Source: Chloroflexota bacterium
GTDB taxonomy: Bacteria; Chloroflexota; Anaerolineae; J102
NCBI GenBank assembly: GCA_013151415.1
Contig: JAADII010000100.1
Span: 1 to 49,662 of the forward strand
Reading direction: 5' to 3'
DNA: 49,662 nt
The stretch's first letter is position 1, and each line of letters opens with the position of its first letter. The notes beneath the pieces are model-generated. The model was not told the origin of the DNA. It ran no database searches and was given only the letters and a program-made list of their open reading frames with translations. Positions 1 through 7,901 of the stretch are shown here, one piece after another. The translations under genes were made by a program, and so were the position numbers.

Positions 1-53
1 CGGAGGCCGACGCGCCTATCGAGGAGGATGTCTGGGCTTCGGAGCAAAGCAAT

Positions 54-923
54 GTGCTCACACGCGAGTTGGACATGCGGCCCACATTGGAGATCGTGGG
101 CCTGATGCATTTGGAGGATGGCCGGGCCGTGGCTTCGGTGCGACCGAATCTGCCCGTCATTGCCGCGGCCATCGACGCCATCGCCGAGCGGATGCAAAAA
201 GGGGGACGGTTGATCTATGTGGGAGCGGGCACGTCGGGCCGCCTGGGCGTGTTGGACGCATCGGAATGCCCCCCCACATTCAACACGGATCCGGGTCAGG
301 TGGTGGGCGTGATTGCCGGGGGCGAAAGGGCGCTGACGGCCGCGGTGGAGGAGGCCGAAGACAATCACAAAAACGGCGCGCAGGCCATGATCGAGTTGGA
401 CGTCGGCCCCAACGACAGTGTGGTGGGCATCGCGGCCAGCGGTCGCACGCCCTATGTTATGGGCGCGCTGGCCGAAGCCCGACGCCGCGGCGCGCTCACC
501 GCGGCCCTGATCTGCAACCTGCCCGCGCCGTTGGCGGATATGGCCGATTATGTGCTCGCGCCCCTGGTGGGGCCAGAGGTCCTGGCCGGGTCCACCAGGC
601 TCAAGGCCGGGACCACGCAAAAGTTGGTGTTGAACATGTTGAGCACCGGGGTCATGGTGCGGTTGGGGAAAACGTATGGGAATCTGATGGTGGATGTGCG
701 GCAACACAACGTCAAATTGCAGGAACGCGCGCGACGCATCGTAGCCCAGGCTTGCCACATCAACCACAGCGAGGCTGAGGCCGCGTTGGCGCGCTGCCAG
801 GGCGATGTGAAAGCGGCCATCGTCAGCGTTTTGCTCGGTTGCACGCCGGAGGAGGCGCGGCGACGGCTTGTCCGGGCCAATGGGCGCGTGCGCGAAGCGG
901 TGAAAGGAGCGAGCGCGGCCTGA
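54..923 (+). CDS. murQ: N-acetylmuramic acid 6-phosphate etherase (MurQ)
   Basis: MurQ cleaves the lactyl ether of MurNAc-6-phosphate to GlcNAc-6-phosphate and D-lactate in cytoplasmic peptidoglycan recycling. The protein has the SIS-domain sugar-phosphate signature GAGTSGRLG near residue 58, followed by LDASECPPT, whose Glu is the catalytic acid known from E. coli MurQ. The downstream AVEEAEDN carries the second conserved Glu, and GIAASGRTPYV, RLKAGTTQKLVLNMLST and a C-terminal UBA-like helical tail also match the family. The GTG start gives 289 residues, slightly shorter than the usual ~300. The same frame stays open to the left window edge, so the true start may lie upstream. The family assignment is very secure; only the N-terminus is uncertain. 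Confidence 0.95.
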   Translation: MLTRELDMRPTLEIVGLMHLEDGRAVASVRPNLPVIAAAIDAIAERMQKGGRLIYVGAGTSGRLGVLDASECPPTFNTDPGQVVGVIAGGERALTAAVEEAEDNHKNGAQAMIELDVGPNDSVVGIAASGRTPYVMGALAEARRRGALTAALICNLPAPLADMADYVLAPLVGPEVLAGSTRLKAGTTQKLVLNMLSTGVMVRLGKTYGNLMVDVRQHNVKLQERARRIVAQACHINHSEAEAALARCQGDVKAAIVSVLLGCTPEEARRRLVRANGRVREAVKGASAA

Positions 924-1051
924 TGCAAGTTCAGGCCTGGATTCAGACCGTCGTCCTCTTATTCCCCGTCCCATCGTCCGGTTGCAGAACGGGGGAGGAT
1001 CGGCCATAATACAGCTTCGCCGATTTCACGTTGCCGTCTTTCACCTCACTC

Positions 1052-1900
1052 ATGAAACAAACCGCTACTTCCTCACTCAAAACCGAGATTGGCGCGCCTG
1101 TGCTGCCCGACGAACACGGGAGTTGGGGCACGTTTCTCGGCTCTTTTCTGGCCGCGACGGCCTCGACCGGGCTTGGCGCCGACGTTTGGCTGACGTTTGT
1201 AGCCGGATTGGGCCTGTTTCTGGCGCGGGAGCCGCTTCATCGAGCGGTGAAACTGCGCTTTGGACGCCGCCCGCGACCGATTCCCCCGGGATTGATGTTC
1301 TGGGCCGCGGTCTATTTGCTTGTGGCCGGCGCGGCCGGTCTGTGGTTGATCTTTGGCCTGGGTTATGTCGGTCTGCTGGCTCTGGGCCTGGTGGGCGCGC
1401 TGATTCTGTTCCTTTACCTGCGCCAGGCCGCGCGGCGAGCCGAGATGACGGCCTGGGGCCAATGGGTGGGCGTCATTGGCGTCAGTCTCATCATCCCGGC
1501 CGTTTATTATGTTCACTTCGGCTATTTCGATGCGCCCGGCGCGGCCCTGTGGTTGTTGGGCCTGGCTTCGGTCACCGGCCCCATCCTCTATGTGCGGCTC
1601 AAGGTGCGCGTGCAGGCGCGACGGGCTCAGGTTCCGCCCCCGCTCGAACGCCTGAAGGCGGCCTGGCGGCTGTTGGGATTCTACGCCGCGGCCATTTTTC
1701 TGGCCTTTCTCGCCACCCTGCCCGGCTGGCTGCCGCCTCTCGCTCCCCTGGCCCTCGCGCCGGCCGCGATCAAAGCCGCATGGGGCGCGTGGCATTGGAC
1801 GCCGCGCGGCCAGCTCAACATCCGGCGCATCGGTTTCGTCGAAGTGGGCGTCACCATTCTCTTCGCGGCCATTCTCTTCATCGCCTATCGATTGGTCTGA
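1052..1900 (+). CDS. YwiC-like integral membrane protein
   Basis: This is a 282-residue, very hydrophobic protein with about eight predicted membrane segments. The N-terminal LPDEHGSWGTFLGS matches the PKEHGAW-type signature that defines the YwiC-like family, whose function is unknown. I chose the ATG at 1052 over an in-frame TTG 21 nt upstream because the family signature begins about 15 residues after it; neither start has a convincing ribosome binding site. It follows murQ by 128 bp on the same strand. The family call rests on the EHGxWG motif plus the membrane topology; no substrate can be inferred. Confidence 0.75.
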   Translation: MKQTATSSLKTEIGAPVLPDEHGSWGTFLGSFLAATASTGLGADVWLTFVAGLGLFLAREPLHRAVKLRFGRRPRPIPPGLMFWAAVYLLVAGAAGLWLIFGLGYVGLLALGLVGALILFLYLRQAARRAEMTAWGQWVGVIGVSLIIPAVYYVHFGYFDAPGAALWLLGLASVTGPILYVRLKVRVQARRAQVPPPLERLKAAWRLLGFYAAAIFLAFLATLPGWLPPLAPLALAPAAIKAAWGAWHWTPRGQLNIRRIGFVEVGVTILFAAILFIAYRLV

Positions 1901-1908
1901 TCATCTTC

Positions 1909-1985
1909 TGACACGAATAAAGCGAATTTAGTGCATTTTTTCTGGCTTTATTCGTATTATTCGCGTTCATTCGCGGCAAAATCGA
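1909..1985 (+). repeat. Degenerate ATTCG-rich spacer repeat
   Basis: The spacer between the YwiC-like gene and the kinase contains at least three ATTCG units spaced 9-10 bp apart (ATTCGTATT, ATTCGCGTTC, ATTCGCGG). It is AT-rich against a GC-rich background. No gene or clear hairpin is visible here. Confidence 0.45.
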
Positions 1986-2023
1986 GACGACAGTCATCTA
2001 CGTTCATTTTGCGCCTCATTCCC

Positions 2024-3745
2024 ATGCCCTCGCTTGTTCGGCCCGCCAAACCTCGTCGCACCGCGCACATCACGTTCGATGATGGGCGGGTTTTTTCCGC
2101 GCCCGTGGGCACGCGGCTGGAGGAGTATGTCAAGGCCGCGACCAAAGACGACGGCCAGCCGCCCGCGATCGCCGCCATCCTGGACGGCAAGCTGACCGAA
2201 TTGGGGCGCGAGGTGTGGCGCGATGGTTGGGTCAAGGTGGTGCGCATGGGCGAGCCGGACGGGATGCGCATCTATCGGCGTTCGCTCAAGTTCATGCTCG
2301 TGGCCGTGGCCGCGCAGCACTTTCCCGAGGCCACGGTTTATGTCGAGCACTCCATCACGCACGGCGGGTATTTTTGCGAAGTGCGCGGGCGGCCGTCTTT
2401 CTCCGTGCAGGAGCTCGACGAACTAGAGCAGCACATGCGCGAGGTGGTCGAGGCCGATTTGCCCATCGAGCGCACGCAAACCTCGCTGGAAGAGGCCATC
2501 GAATGGTTCCGCGGCAGCGGCGACCTGGAAAAGGTGGCCTTGCTCGAACAGCGGCGCAAGCCCACCCTCATCCTCTACCGATTGCTCGACACGCGGGATT
2601 ATTTCCACGGCTTCATGGCCCCGAGCACGGGTTATCTGCGCTATTTTGCGCTGGAGCCGGCCGACGGCGGCTTTCTGCTGCGTTTTCCCAAACAGAATCG
2701 GCCCACCGAGATCGCGCCCCTCGGCCCGCGGTCGCCCATTTTCGACGTGTTTCGCGAATATAGCAAGTGGCTCGAGGCCCTGGGCATCGGCTATGTGGCC
2801 AATCTCAACGCGGCCATCAAGACCGGCCGGTTGGATGAGATCATCCTGGTGACCGAGGCGCTGCACGAACAGCGCATCGGCGAAATCGCGGAAGAGATCG
2901 CGGCTCGTCGCGATCGGGTGCGCATCGCGCTGGTCGCGGGGCCGTCGGCTTCGGGCAAGACCACCTTCGCGCGCAGGCTGGCCGTGCATTTGCTGGCGCT
3001 TGGCCTGCGCCCTCTGGCCATCAGCATCGACGATTATTTCCTCGATCGCGAGCACACCCCGCGCGACGAACACGGCGATTACGATTTCGAGTCGCTTTAT
3101 GCGGTGGATTTGCCCCACCTCAACCGCCAGTTGAATCAGCTCATCGCCGGCGAGGAGGTGCAGCTCCCGCGCTTTGATTTCCACGATGGCAAGCGGTTGC
3201 CCGGCCCCACCGTGCGCATCGGACCCAACCATATTCTCATCCTCGAGGGCATCCACGGCCTCAACCCCGATCTGCTCCCGGACGTGGACCCGGCCCGTTG
3301 TTTTCGCATCTATGTGAGCGCGCTCACGCAACTGAATCTGGATCGCTACAATCGCATCTCGACCACCGACACGCGGCTGTTGCGGCGCATCGTGCGCGAC
3401 GCGCATTTTCGCGGCTACAGCGCGGCCGAGACGATTTCGCGCTGGCAAAGCGTGCGCCGCGGGGAGCGCAAGTGGATTTTCCCCCACCAAAACCGGGCCG
3501 ATGTCATGTTCAACTCGGCCCTCACTTACGAGATCAGCATGCTCAAGCCGCTGGCCATGCCTCTGCTGCTGCAAATCGAGCCGGGCACGGTGGAGCGCAT
3601 CGAGGCCGCTCGGCTGCTGGCGCTGTTGCAATGGTTCCGCTCGGCCGAAACCACGCACATCCCCTCGGATTCCATCCTGCGCGAATTCATCGGCGGCTCG
3701 ATTCTAGAGGATTATCGCCCCTGGCCTTTCGCGCCGAACGAGTAG
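2024..3745 (+). CDS. Nucleoside (uridine) kinase with N-terminal TGS/threonyl-tRNA-synthetase-like region
   Basis: This 573-residue protein joins a TGS-like domain (about residues 10-75), a threonyl/alanyl-tRNA synthetase second-additional-domain-like region (about 75-180) and a C-terminal P-loop kinase of the uridine kinase/phosphoribulokinase family. The Walker A motif GPSASGKTT lies near residue 305, followed by ISIDDYFLDR and EGIHGLNP, both typical of uridine kinases. The likely reaction is NTP-dependent phosphorylation of a nucleoside in salvage. The start is the ATG at 2024; the frame is open further upstream but there it runs through a low-complexity ATTCG-rich spacer. The fusion of TGS and kinase domains is a known arrangement in clostridia, Thermotogae and Chloroflexota. 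Confidence 0.88.
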   Translation: MPSLVRPAKPRRTAHITFDDGRVFSAPVGTRLEEYVKAATKDDGQPPAIAAILDGKLTELGREVWRDGWVKVVRMGEPDGMRIYRRSLKFMLVAVAAQHFPEATVYVEHSITHGGYFCEVRGRPSFSVQELDELEQHMREVVEADLPIERTQTSLEEAIEWFRGSGDLEKVALLEQRRKPTLILYRLLDTRDYFHGFMAPSTGYLRYFALEPADGGFLLRFPKQNRPTEIAPLGPRSPIFDVFREYSKWLEALGIGYVANLNAAIKTGRLDEIILVTEALHEQRIGEIAEEIAARRDRVRIALVAGPSASGKTTFARRLAVHLLALGLRPLAISIDDYFLDREHTPRDEHGDYDFESLYAVDLPHLNRQLNQLIAGEEVQLPRFDFHDGKRLPGPTVRIGPNHILILEGIHGLNPDLLPDVDPARCFRIYVSALTQLNLDRYNRISTTDTRLLRRIVRDAHFRGYSAAETISRWQSVRRGERKWIFPHQNRADVMFNSALTYEISMLKPLAMPLLLQIEPGTVERIEAARLLALLQWFRSAETTHIPSDSILREFIGGSILEDYRPWPFAPNE

Positions 3746-3805
3746 CGGTGGGCGCGTCGCTCATTTTTCCATTTGAAGGTGGTGGGAAAGGCTGTGACAA
3801 GGGCG

Positions 3806-3916
3806 TGAAATCGTTTTCAAAAGAGAGGATGCGGGCGAAAAATCACCCAATTTAGAGCCAACTATGGGCTTGAAACCGGGTAATTTTGCATTTTATGTCA
3901 ATGAAATCGTTTTCAT
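3806..3916 (+). repeat. Two copies of TGAAATCGTTTTCA, 96 bp apart
   Basis: An identical 14-mer occurs at 3806-3819 and 3902-3915. The second copy extends into an inverted repeat with arms ATGAAA and TTTCAT around TCGT. The pair lies at the left edge of the 3746-4302 spacer, which holds no gene. It could be a protein-binding site or part of a repeat element. Confidence 0.4.
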
Positions 3917-3919
3917 GAG

Positions 3920-3950
3920 GAATGACACCGAATGGGGGGATGAAATGACT
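3920..3950 (+). repeat. Left outer inverted repeat of the three-gene cassette
   Basis: About 30 bp beginning GGAATGACACCGAATG matches the reverse complement of 7113-7145 at roughly 26 positions. The two copies enclose about 3.2 kb holding the three minus-strand genes. No transposase or target-site duplication was recognised. Confidence 0.5.
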
Positions 3951-4003
3951 CATTATCGCCGAGATGGGAGGGGGTGGTGGGGATAGGGAGGTTGTGAGGG
4001 GGA

Positions 4004-4046
4004 GACGATGGGACGATGGACGATGGACGATGGACGATGGACGATT
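4004..4046 (+). repeat. Heptamer tandem repeat (GACGATG)
   Basis: GACGATG begins at 4004, then after one extra G at 4012, 4019, 4026 and 4033, followed by GACGATT at 4040. This is a short tandem array in heptanucleotide register located in a gene-free spacer. Confidence 0.85.
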
Positions 4047-4135
4047 CGCACCATGTGAGGTGAATCGCGTCGTGCAAGGTGAGTCGCACCCCCCCGAGGC
4101 GAGTCGCACCTGCGAGGTGCAACTCACCCACCCTC
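4035..4135 (+). repeat. Left direct repeat (about 100 bp), GTGAGTCGCACCT-rich
   Basis: About 100 bp here is repeated in the same orientation at 6973-7070 with high identity by eye. Both copies share CCATGTGAGGTGA, TCGCGTCGTGCAAGGTGAGT and GAGGTGCAACTCACC-like blocks, and contain imperfect inverted GAGGTGAGTCGCACCT units. The copies lie on either side of the coupled three-gene cassette. Confidence 0.75.
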
Positions 4136-4302
4136 CCCATCATCCCCGTTCCCAAACCATTCTTGGCCCGACCACCGCCCAGGCCTGGAAGGCGCTGGGC
4201 TAATCCCATGCAAGGGCCTAGCGGCCCTCGCGCGGCGCGTGCGAACAGCCCGCGATGGTTAAAGTCCTAATAAACACAAATAATGAGTAGATATTTTATT
4301 TC

Positions 4303-5421
4303 TCACAATGGTCTAGCATCGCCAAACAATTCAACCCTCCATGCTTTATTAGGATATCCTATGCGCTTGCGTAATCGTATGTGACCCCATCCCTGATGTA
4401 CATTTCTTATGTTCTTGGTCGCTTGCTTGACTGTGTCCCGAACGACTTTTTTACGCCATTTGGTCGAACGCGTGGCTGTAGGCGCTGTCAAGAAAGCATG
4501 CGATGTCAAACTTACAATCCTTGCTATATCGTTAGAAGACGGCAAACTCGTTGAGCCTCTATTGTAAGGGGTAAGAATAGCAAAAGGCCCTCGAATCAAA
4601 ACATTGTCCCAAATGCCATCGTGATGGGCATTTTTGGAGCCATGGTGAGGCACCTTAAACACTGATGCTTTCCGGTCAAGGACTGATGAATCATCGAGAA
4701 TCACGGACCAACCGGTCTTTGGATTGGATGTGCATTCAAGATCGGCTCCAAGTAGAATTCTGGAATCTCCAATCGCACACCATAAAGCTACAGAAGCATG
4801 ATTTGGTGAGGGTGACGTGATTCTTTTCTTACTTTCCAGCCTATGTGGGAAAAGTCTTTCAAATGCAAGAAGCGCCTGCAAAACAGCCTCATCGGAGGGG
4901 GAAAGAGACGAAATATTTGCCTCAACCGTGGTCGTTCCCAGGCTGATTTCTTCACGAAACAGCACTCTATCCGCCAATGCAAATTTGGGAGCGTTAAATC
5001 GAACGCCTTGTTTTTTTCGCTTATCCAGCTGTTGAAAGATATGAACAAACTCATCAATACCCGAACTTTGCATAACGGAACCAGAATGATACAAACCTAT
5101 CAACTCGAGAAACTTGTCTTTTGATAGTGCAGTTGAAATAACCAGCTCGGCAGACTGACATTTCTGGAACACAGTACTTATTCCCCGCACATGGTCATCG
5201 TGCCAATGAGTTGCCACAATGAGTTTGACCGCCTGTGCAATGTCAACACCGAGGTGACTCAAATAGTGAAGGGTGGCAGGAGCCTTCGCAATCGGATCAA
5301 TGCACGAATCCACCAACACCCATTTTCCACGGCCCAAATGGAGGGCAATGGCTTCTCCGTATCCCGGGCCGAATAACGAAACCTCTAACTCATCAACCGC
5401 AGGAGAAATGTTTACGCTCAT
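4303..5421 (-). CDS. ComEC/Rec2-type metallo-beta-lactamase-fold hydrolase
   Basis: This 372-residue protein has the metal-binding signature THWHDDHVRG (H72, H74, D76, H77), then LLGADLE (metal Asp) and VPHHGSKN, the arrangement of MBL domains related to the C-terminal domain of the DNA-uptake protein ComEC. No membrane segments are present, so it is a soluble hydrolase. Its ATG overlaps the stop codon of the preceding gene (ATGA), indicating translational coupling with the two unknown genes upstream. Base composition is lower in GC than the flanking metabolic genes. The family suggests a phosphodiesterase or nuclease activity; the substrate is unknown. A role in an antiviral or mobile module is only an inference from context. 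Confidence 0.85.
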   Translation of the reverse strand: MSVNISPAVDELEVSLFGPGYGEAIALHLGRGKWVLVDSCIDPIAKAPATLHYLSHLGVDIAQAVKLIVATHWHDDHVRGISTVFQKCQSAELVISTALSKDKFLELIGLYHSGSVMQSSGIDEFVHIFQQLDKRKKQGVRFNAPKFALADRVLFREEISLGTTTVEANISSLSPSDEAVLQALLAFERLFPHRLESKKRITSPSPNHASVALWCAIGDSRILLGADLECTSNPKTGWSVILDDSSVLDRKASVFKVPHHGSKNAHHDGIWDNVLIRGPFAILTPYNRGSTSLPSSNDIARIVSLTSHAFLTAPTATRSTKWRKKVVRDTVKQATKNIRNVHQGWGHIRLRKRIGYPNKAWRVELFGDARPL

Positions 5422-5990
5422 TCGACATTGAGTAGCTCTTTCAACCTATTCGCCTTTCGCTTGGCCGCATCCAACTCTCGTTGACTCCAGGCGGGCAGAC
5501 GACGAAAGCGAATATATGAATCACGATGCCGTCCTGATGGCTTATCTAAATAGCCGATACTCCAATAAAACACAGCGCCGGGCTCGATCAATACTCGATC
5601 GGCAGGCTCCACTTCTTCAATATAGATTTCGGCGTTCTGGTCTGTTCCTTCTCCGACAATGGGAATAAGTCGTGCAAGAAATGTGTCTTCATACACTTCT
5701 ATTACATATCCCTCCCATTTTTGTATCGCTTTGAAGCTATCTGAAAAAGAACGGCGAGAATACGGGAGGGGAAGTTGAGGAGGAATAAAAGATTTATTGA
5801 TGTCAAAAGTGCCCGATGCCGCACTTGGAGTGTTAATGCCGGTTTGCGTGGATGCATCAGCATCATAGTTGGCCTCAACCAAGATATCTGTGTCTGGTGA
5901 GACAAATTGCACGATGTTTCCAACATCTGACAGGTCCCCTGCTGTAATGCCATGGAGGGGTTGTTTTGCGGTTGCATATGCATCACTCAT
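5418..5990 (-). CDS. Unknown protein, middle gene of coupled three-gene cassette
   Basis: This is a 190-residue soluble protein that I do not recognise. The start is the ATG at 5990, two bases after the upstream stop and preceded by GGAGAT, which serves as the ribosome binding site inside the upstream gene's last codons. A longer in-frame start at 6074 would overlap the upstream gene by 82 bp and is less likely. The N-terminal half is Thr/Ser/Asp-rich. The second half (KWEGYVIEVYEDTFLARL...) looks like a small beta-barrel, and the end is a charged helix (RELDAAKRKANRLKELL). Its stop overlaps the next gene's start. Confidence 0.75.
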   Translation of the reverse strand: MSDAYATAKQPLHGITAGDLSDVGNIVQFVSPDTDILVEANYDADASTQTGINTPSAASGTFDINKSFIPPQLPLPYSRRSFSDSFKAIQKWEGYVIEVYEDTFLARLIPIVGEGTDQNAEIYIEEVEPADRVLIEPGAVFYWSIGYLDKPSGRHRDSYIRFRRLPAWSQRELDAAKRKANRLKELLNVE

Positions 5991-5992
5991 TG

Positions 5993-6658
5993 CTACATAT
6001 CTCCCAGATTGATGATTCTCTCCACAATATGCAAACTTCGTTCCATTGATGTTTGCCACTGTTCCAACAAACATGTGATAGCAAGATTGCTTGCCGAACG
6101 CCCATTCTTTGAATGTTCTGAAAGTTGGTAATGATCATTGACTTCCATAAACACTCCATATGCAATCTCACGAGATGGTTCAACGCGCACCTGAATATAT
6201 CCATCCAAGCTATCTGTCCGTTTTCCTTGCATTACAAGCCCCGCCATGCCAGGCGTATCAAGCACGTTACGCCAAGCATCCTTTGGAGCGAGAGCATCAC
6301 CAAGCGCATGCCAGGCGCGTTCAGATTCCAGCTGATACTGGAATTGGCGATTAATGCCCATCGCTCTCAAGTTGAAAGGGCTGAGGATTCCAAGCACACC
6401 AGCGACCATATCTCGAAGAACTTCGTAAAACGACTCCTGTTGAGTAGCGACTTGAAATCGATCCGCGACCACCTGAACTTCGAGCCACTCGGCTCGAAAT
6501 TCCGCAATTGAGGGATGAATGATCTCCACTTCGGCAGATTCAGCCTCTTGTTCTCGTATCAAGTTGTGAGCAGCGAACCAGGAGGGGTGGAACAACACAG
6601 GGCTGAAAGGTCCGCGCAATACAATGCTCACCATCTCTCGCGCGAGCTGTGGTTTCAT
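5993..6658 (-). CDS. Unknown conserved-looking protein, first gene of three-gene cassette (TIGR04255-like in style)
   Basis: This is a soluble protein of about 221 residues. Segments such as LRAMGINRQFQYQ, HALGDALAPKDAW and GYIQVRVEPS resemble a sporadically distributed family of bacterial unknowns (TIGR04255-like). That likeness comes from memory of sequence style only. I chose the ATG at 6658; a TTG 51 nt upstream would place the start inside the palindromic operator. It is the first gene of a tightly coupled trio. The gene lies downstream of a perfect palindrome and a weak promoter-like pair. No function can be assigned. Confidence 0.72.
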   Translation of the reverse strand: MKPQLAREMVSIVLRGPFSPVLFHPSWFAAHNLIREQEAESAEVEIIHPSIAEFRAEWLEVQVVADRFQVATQQESFYEVLRDMVAGVLGILSPFNLRAMGINRQFQYQLESERAWHALGDALAPKDAWRNVLDTPGMAGLVMQGKRTDSLDGYIQVRVEPSREIAYGVFMEVNDHYQLSEHSKNGRSASNLAITCLLEQWQTSMERSLHIVERIINLGDM

Positions 6659-6689
6659 ATTAACACTCAAAATGTCTCTGACAAAACAG

Positions 6690-6710
6690 ATTGACGGATA
6701 TTCCGTCAAT
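6690..6710 (-). promoter_or_regulatory. Perfect 9-bp-arm palindrome, candidate operator of the three-gene cassette
   Basis: Arms ATTGACGGA and TCCGTCAAT flank the trinucleotide TAT, giving a perfect inverted repeat 31 bp upstream of the first ATG of the cassette. The length and symmetry fit a dimeric repressor site. No regulator gene is encoded next to it in the window. Confidence 0.65.
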
Positions 6711-6726
6711 TTTTTCGAGAGAGTTT

Positions 6727-6755
6727 AGTCTATCAAGAAGTGAGCCGAATTGCAA
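6727..6755 (-). promoter_or_regulatory. Weak sigma70-like promoter of the three-gene cassette
   Basis: On the minus strand TTGCAA (6750-6755) and TAGACT (6727-6732) are separated by 17 bp. Initiation would fall just upstream of the palindrome at 6690-6710. Each box matches consensus at four of six positions, so this is tentative. Confidence 0.35.
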
Positions 6756-6972
6756 CTACGCTGTGACATGCGACATGCTCTCGACACGATTTCAACCTTC
6801 TATAATCGATGCGCGTCAGAGAGAAAACATGGCGACTAACTCTTTTCTCAATACAACAACTCGCGGCAACCACATCCGTTACTCAGTAGCAGTCCGTAGT
6901 CGAAGCTGGCCAGCACGGGGTCATGGTCCGTGACCCGAGCGGACGAGGAAGCGTTTTTTGAAGAGGATGGAA

Positions 6973-7070
6973 CGATGGACGATTGGCGCCATGTGAGGTG
7001 AGTCGCGTCGTGCAAGGTGAGTTGCAGCACCGAGGTGAGTCGCACCTCGCAGGTGCAACTCACCTCCCCA
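6973..7070 (+). repeat. Right direct repeat (about 100 bp) flanking the three-gene cassette
   Basis: This is the second copy of the repeat at 4035-4135, in the same orientation. It is the main recognisable content of the gene-free spacer 6756-7250, which also holds CATCGTC-type short repeats near 7185-7200. Confidence 0.75.
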
Positions 7071-7112
7071 CACCCACCATCCAAACCCAACCCGCCCCCC
7101 TCGGCGAGCCCA

Positions 7113-7145
7113 ATTCGTTTCATCCCCGAATTCGCTGTCATTTCC
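7113..7145 (-). repeat. Right outer inverted repeat of the three-gene cassette
   Basis: Its reverse complement begins GGAAATGACAGCGAATTC and matches 3920-3950 closely. Together they form inverted ends around about 3.2 kb. Confidence 0.5.
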
Positions 7146-7250
7146 GAAGACGACGAACGATAGAAGCCGCCAACCCCATCGTCCTATCGTCCATCGTCTG
7201 TAGCTCCAAAAAAACCAATCCGTGAAACCCGTGAAATCCGCGTCCTATCT

Positions 7251-7859
7251 TCAAAACAACGCCCGGAACATTGCCTTTAATTCATCATACTCGGTGATCA
7301 CGGGAAACTGCGGATAATCGGCCGCGACATTGGCCGGCGGTCGGAAAAGCGCGGCGTGATCGGCCACCAACAACATGCTCACATCATTGTAGCTATCGCC
7401 TGCGGCCAGCACGCGAAAATTGAGCAGCTTCAGAGCCAGCACGGCCGCGCGTTTGCCATCCTCGAATCGCATGTGATAATCCACGATCATGCCCTGCTCG
7501 TCCACTTCCAGCATGTTGCAAAAGAGCGTGGGATGACCCAGCTTGGCCATAAGCGGGGCTGCGAATTCGTAAAAGGTGTCGGAGAGAATGATGACCTGCG
7601 TCCGCGCGCGTAGCCAGTCGAGAAACTCCCGCGCGCCGGGCAGCAAGTCCATCTCCGCGATGACGGCTTGAATATCGCGCAGGGTCAGGCCGCGCTCGCG
7701 CAAGATGTCGATGCGAAAGCGCATGAGCTTATCGTAATCCGGCTCCTCGCGCGTGGTGCGGCGCAGTTCGGGAATGCCAGATTTCTCTGCGAATGTTATC
7801 CAGATTTCGGGCGTAAACACGCCTTCCAGGTCAAGGGTGACAATGGGGGGACGAAGCAT
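7251..7859 (-). CDS. thrH: Phosphoserine phosphatase / homoserine phosphotransferase (ThrH family)
   Basis: This 202-residue HAD-superfamily enzyme closely resembles Pseudomonas ThrH. Matching segments are [15 protein letters not shown] (nucleophile Asp region), [30 protein letters not shown] (motif II Ser) and [12 protein letters not shown] (motif IV acidic pair). ThrH hydrolyses phosphoserine and can transfer the phosphate to homoserine. I selected the ATG at 7859 because the family begins directly before the strand carrying DLEG; an upstream in-frame ATG at 7898 would add 13 hydrophobic residues. It lies 42 bp downstream of the acyl-CoA dehydrogenase gene and is probably the last gene of the operon. 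Confidence 0.9.
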   Translation of the reverse strand: MLRPPIVTLDLEGVFTPEIWITFAEKSGIPELRRTTREEPDYDKLMRFRIDILRERGLTLRDIQAVIAEMDLLPGAREFLDWLRARTQVIILSDTFYEFAAPLMAKLGHPTLFCNMLEVDEQGMIVDYHMRFEDGKRAAVLALKLLNFRVLAAGDSYNDVSMLLVADHAALFRPPANVAADYPQFPVITEYDELKAMFRALF

Positions 7860-7901
7860 GGGAACAATCAGCAACCAACTGTGAACCGTGAACTTCAAAC
7901 G

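Noticed and set aside
982..1911. Alternative 309-codon frame overlapping the YwiC-like gene
   Set aside because: It has Arg/Gly/Pro-rich high-GC shadow composition, while the other frame shows a family signature and membrane helices.
2423..3658. Long minus-strand frame opposite the nucleoside kinase
   Set aside because: It is a typical high-GC antisense shadow with no recognisable domain; the plus strand encodes a clear kinase.
4004..4140. CRISPR-like array
   Set aside because: Units are 7 bp with no unique spacers, and no cas genes are present anywhere in the window.
5991..6074. Longer start for the middle cassette gene, overlapping the upstream gene by 82 bp
   Set aside because: The ATG at 5990 lies two bases after the upstream stop and has GGAGAT before it, a clear coupled start.
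6659..6709. Longer TTG start for the first gene of the three-gene cassette
   Set aside because: It would begin inside the perfect palindrome, and the ATG at 6658 is a better start.
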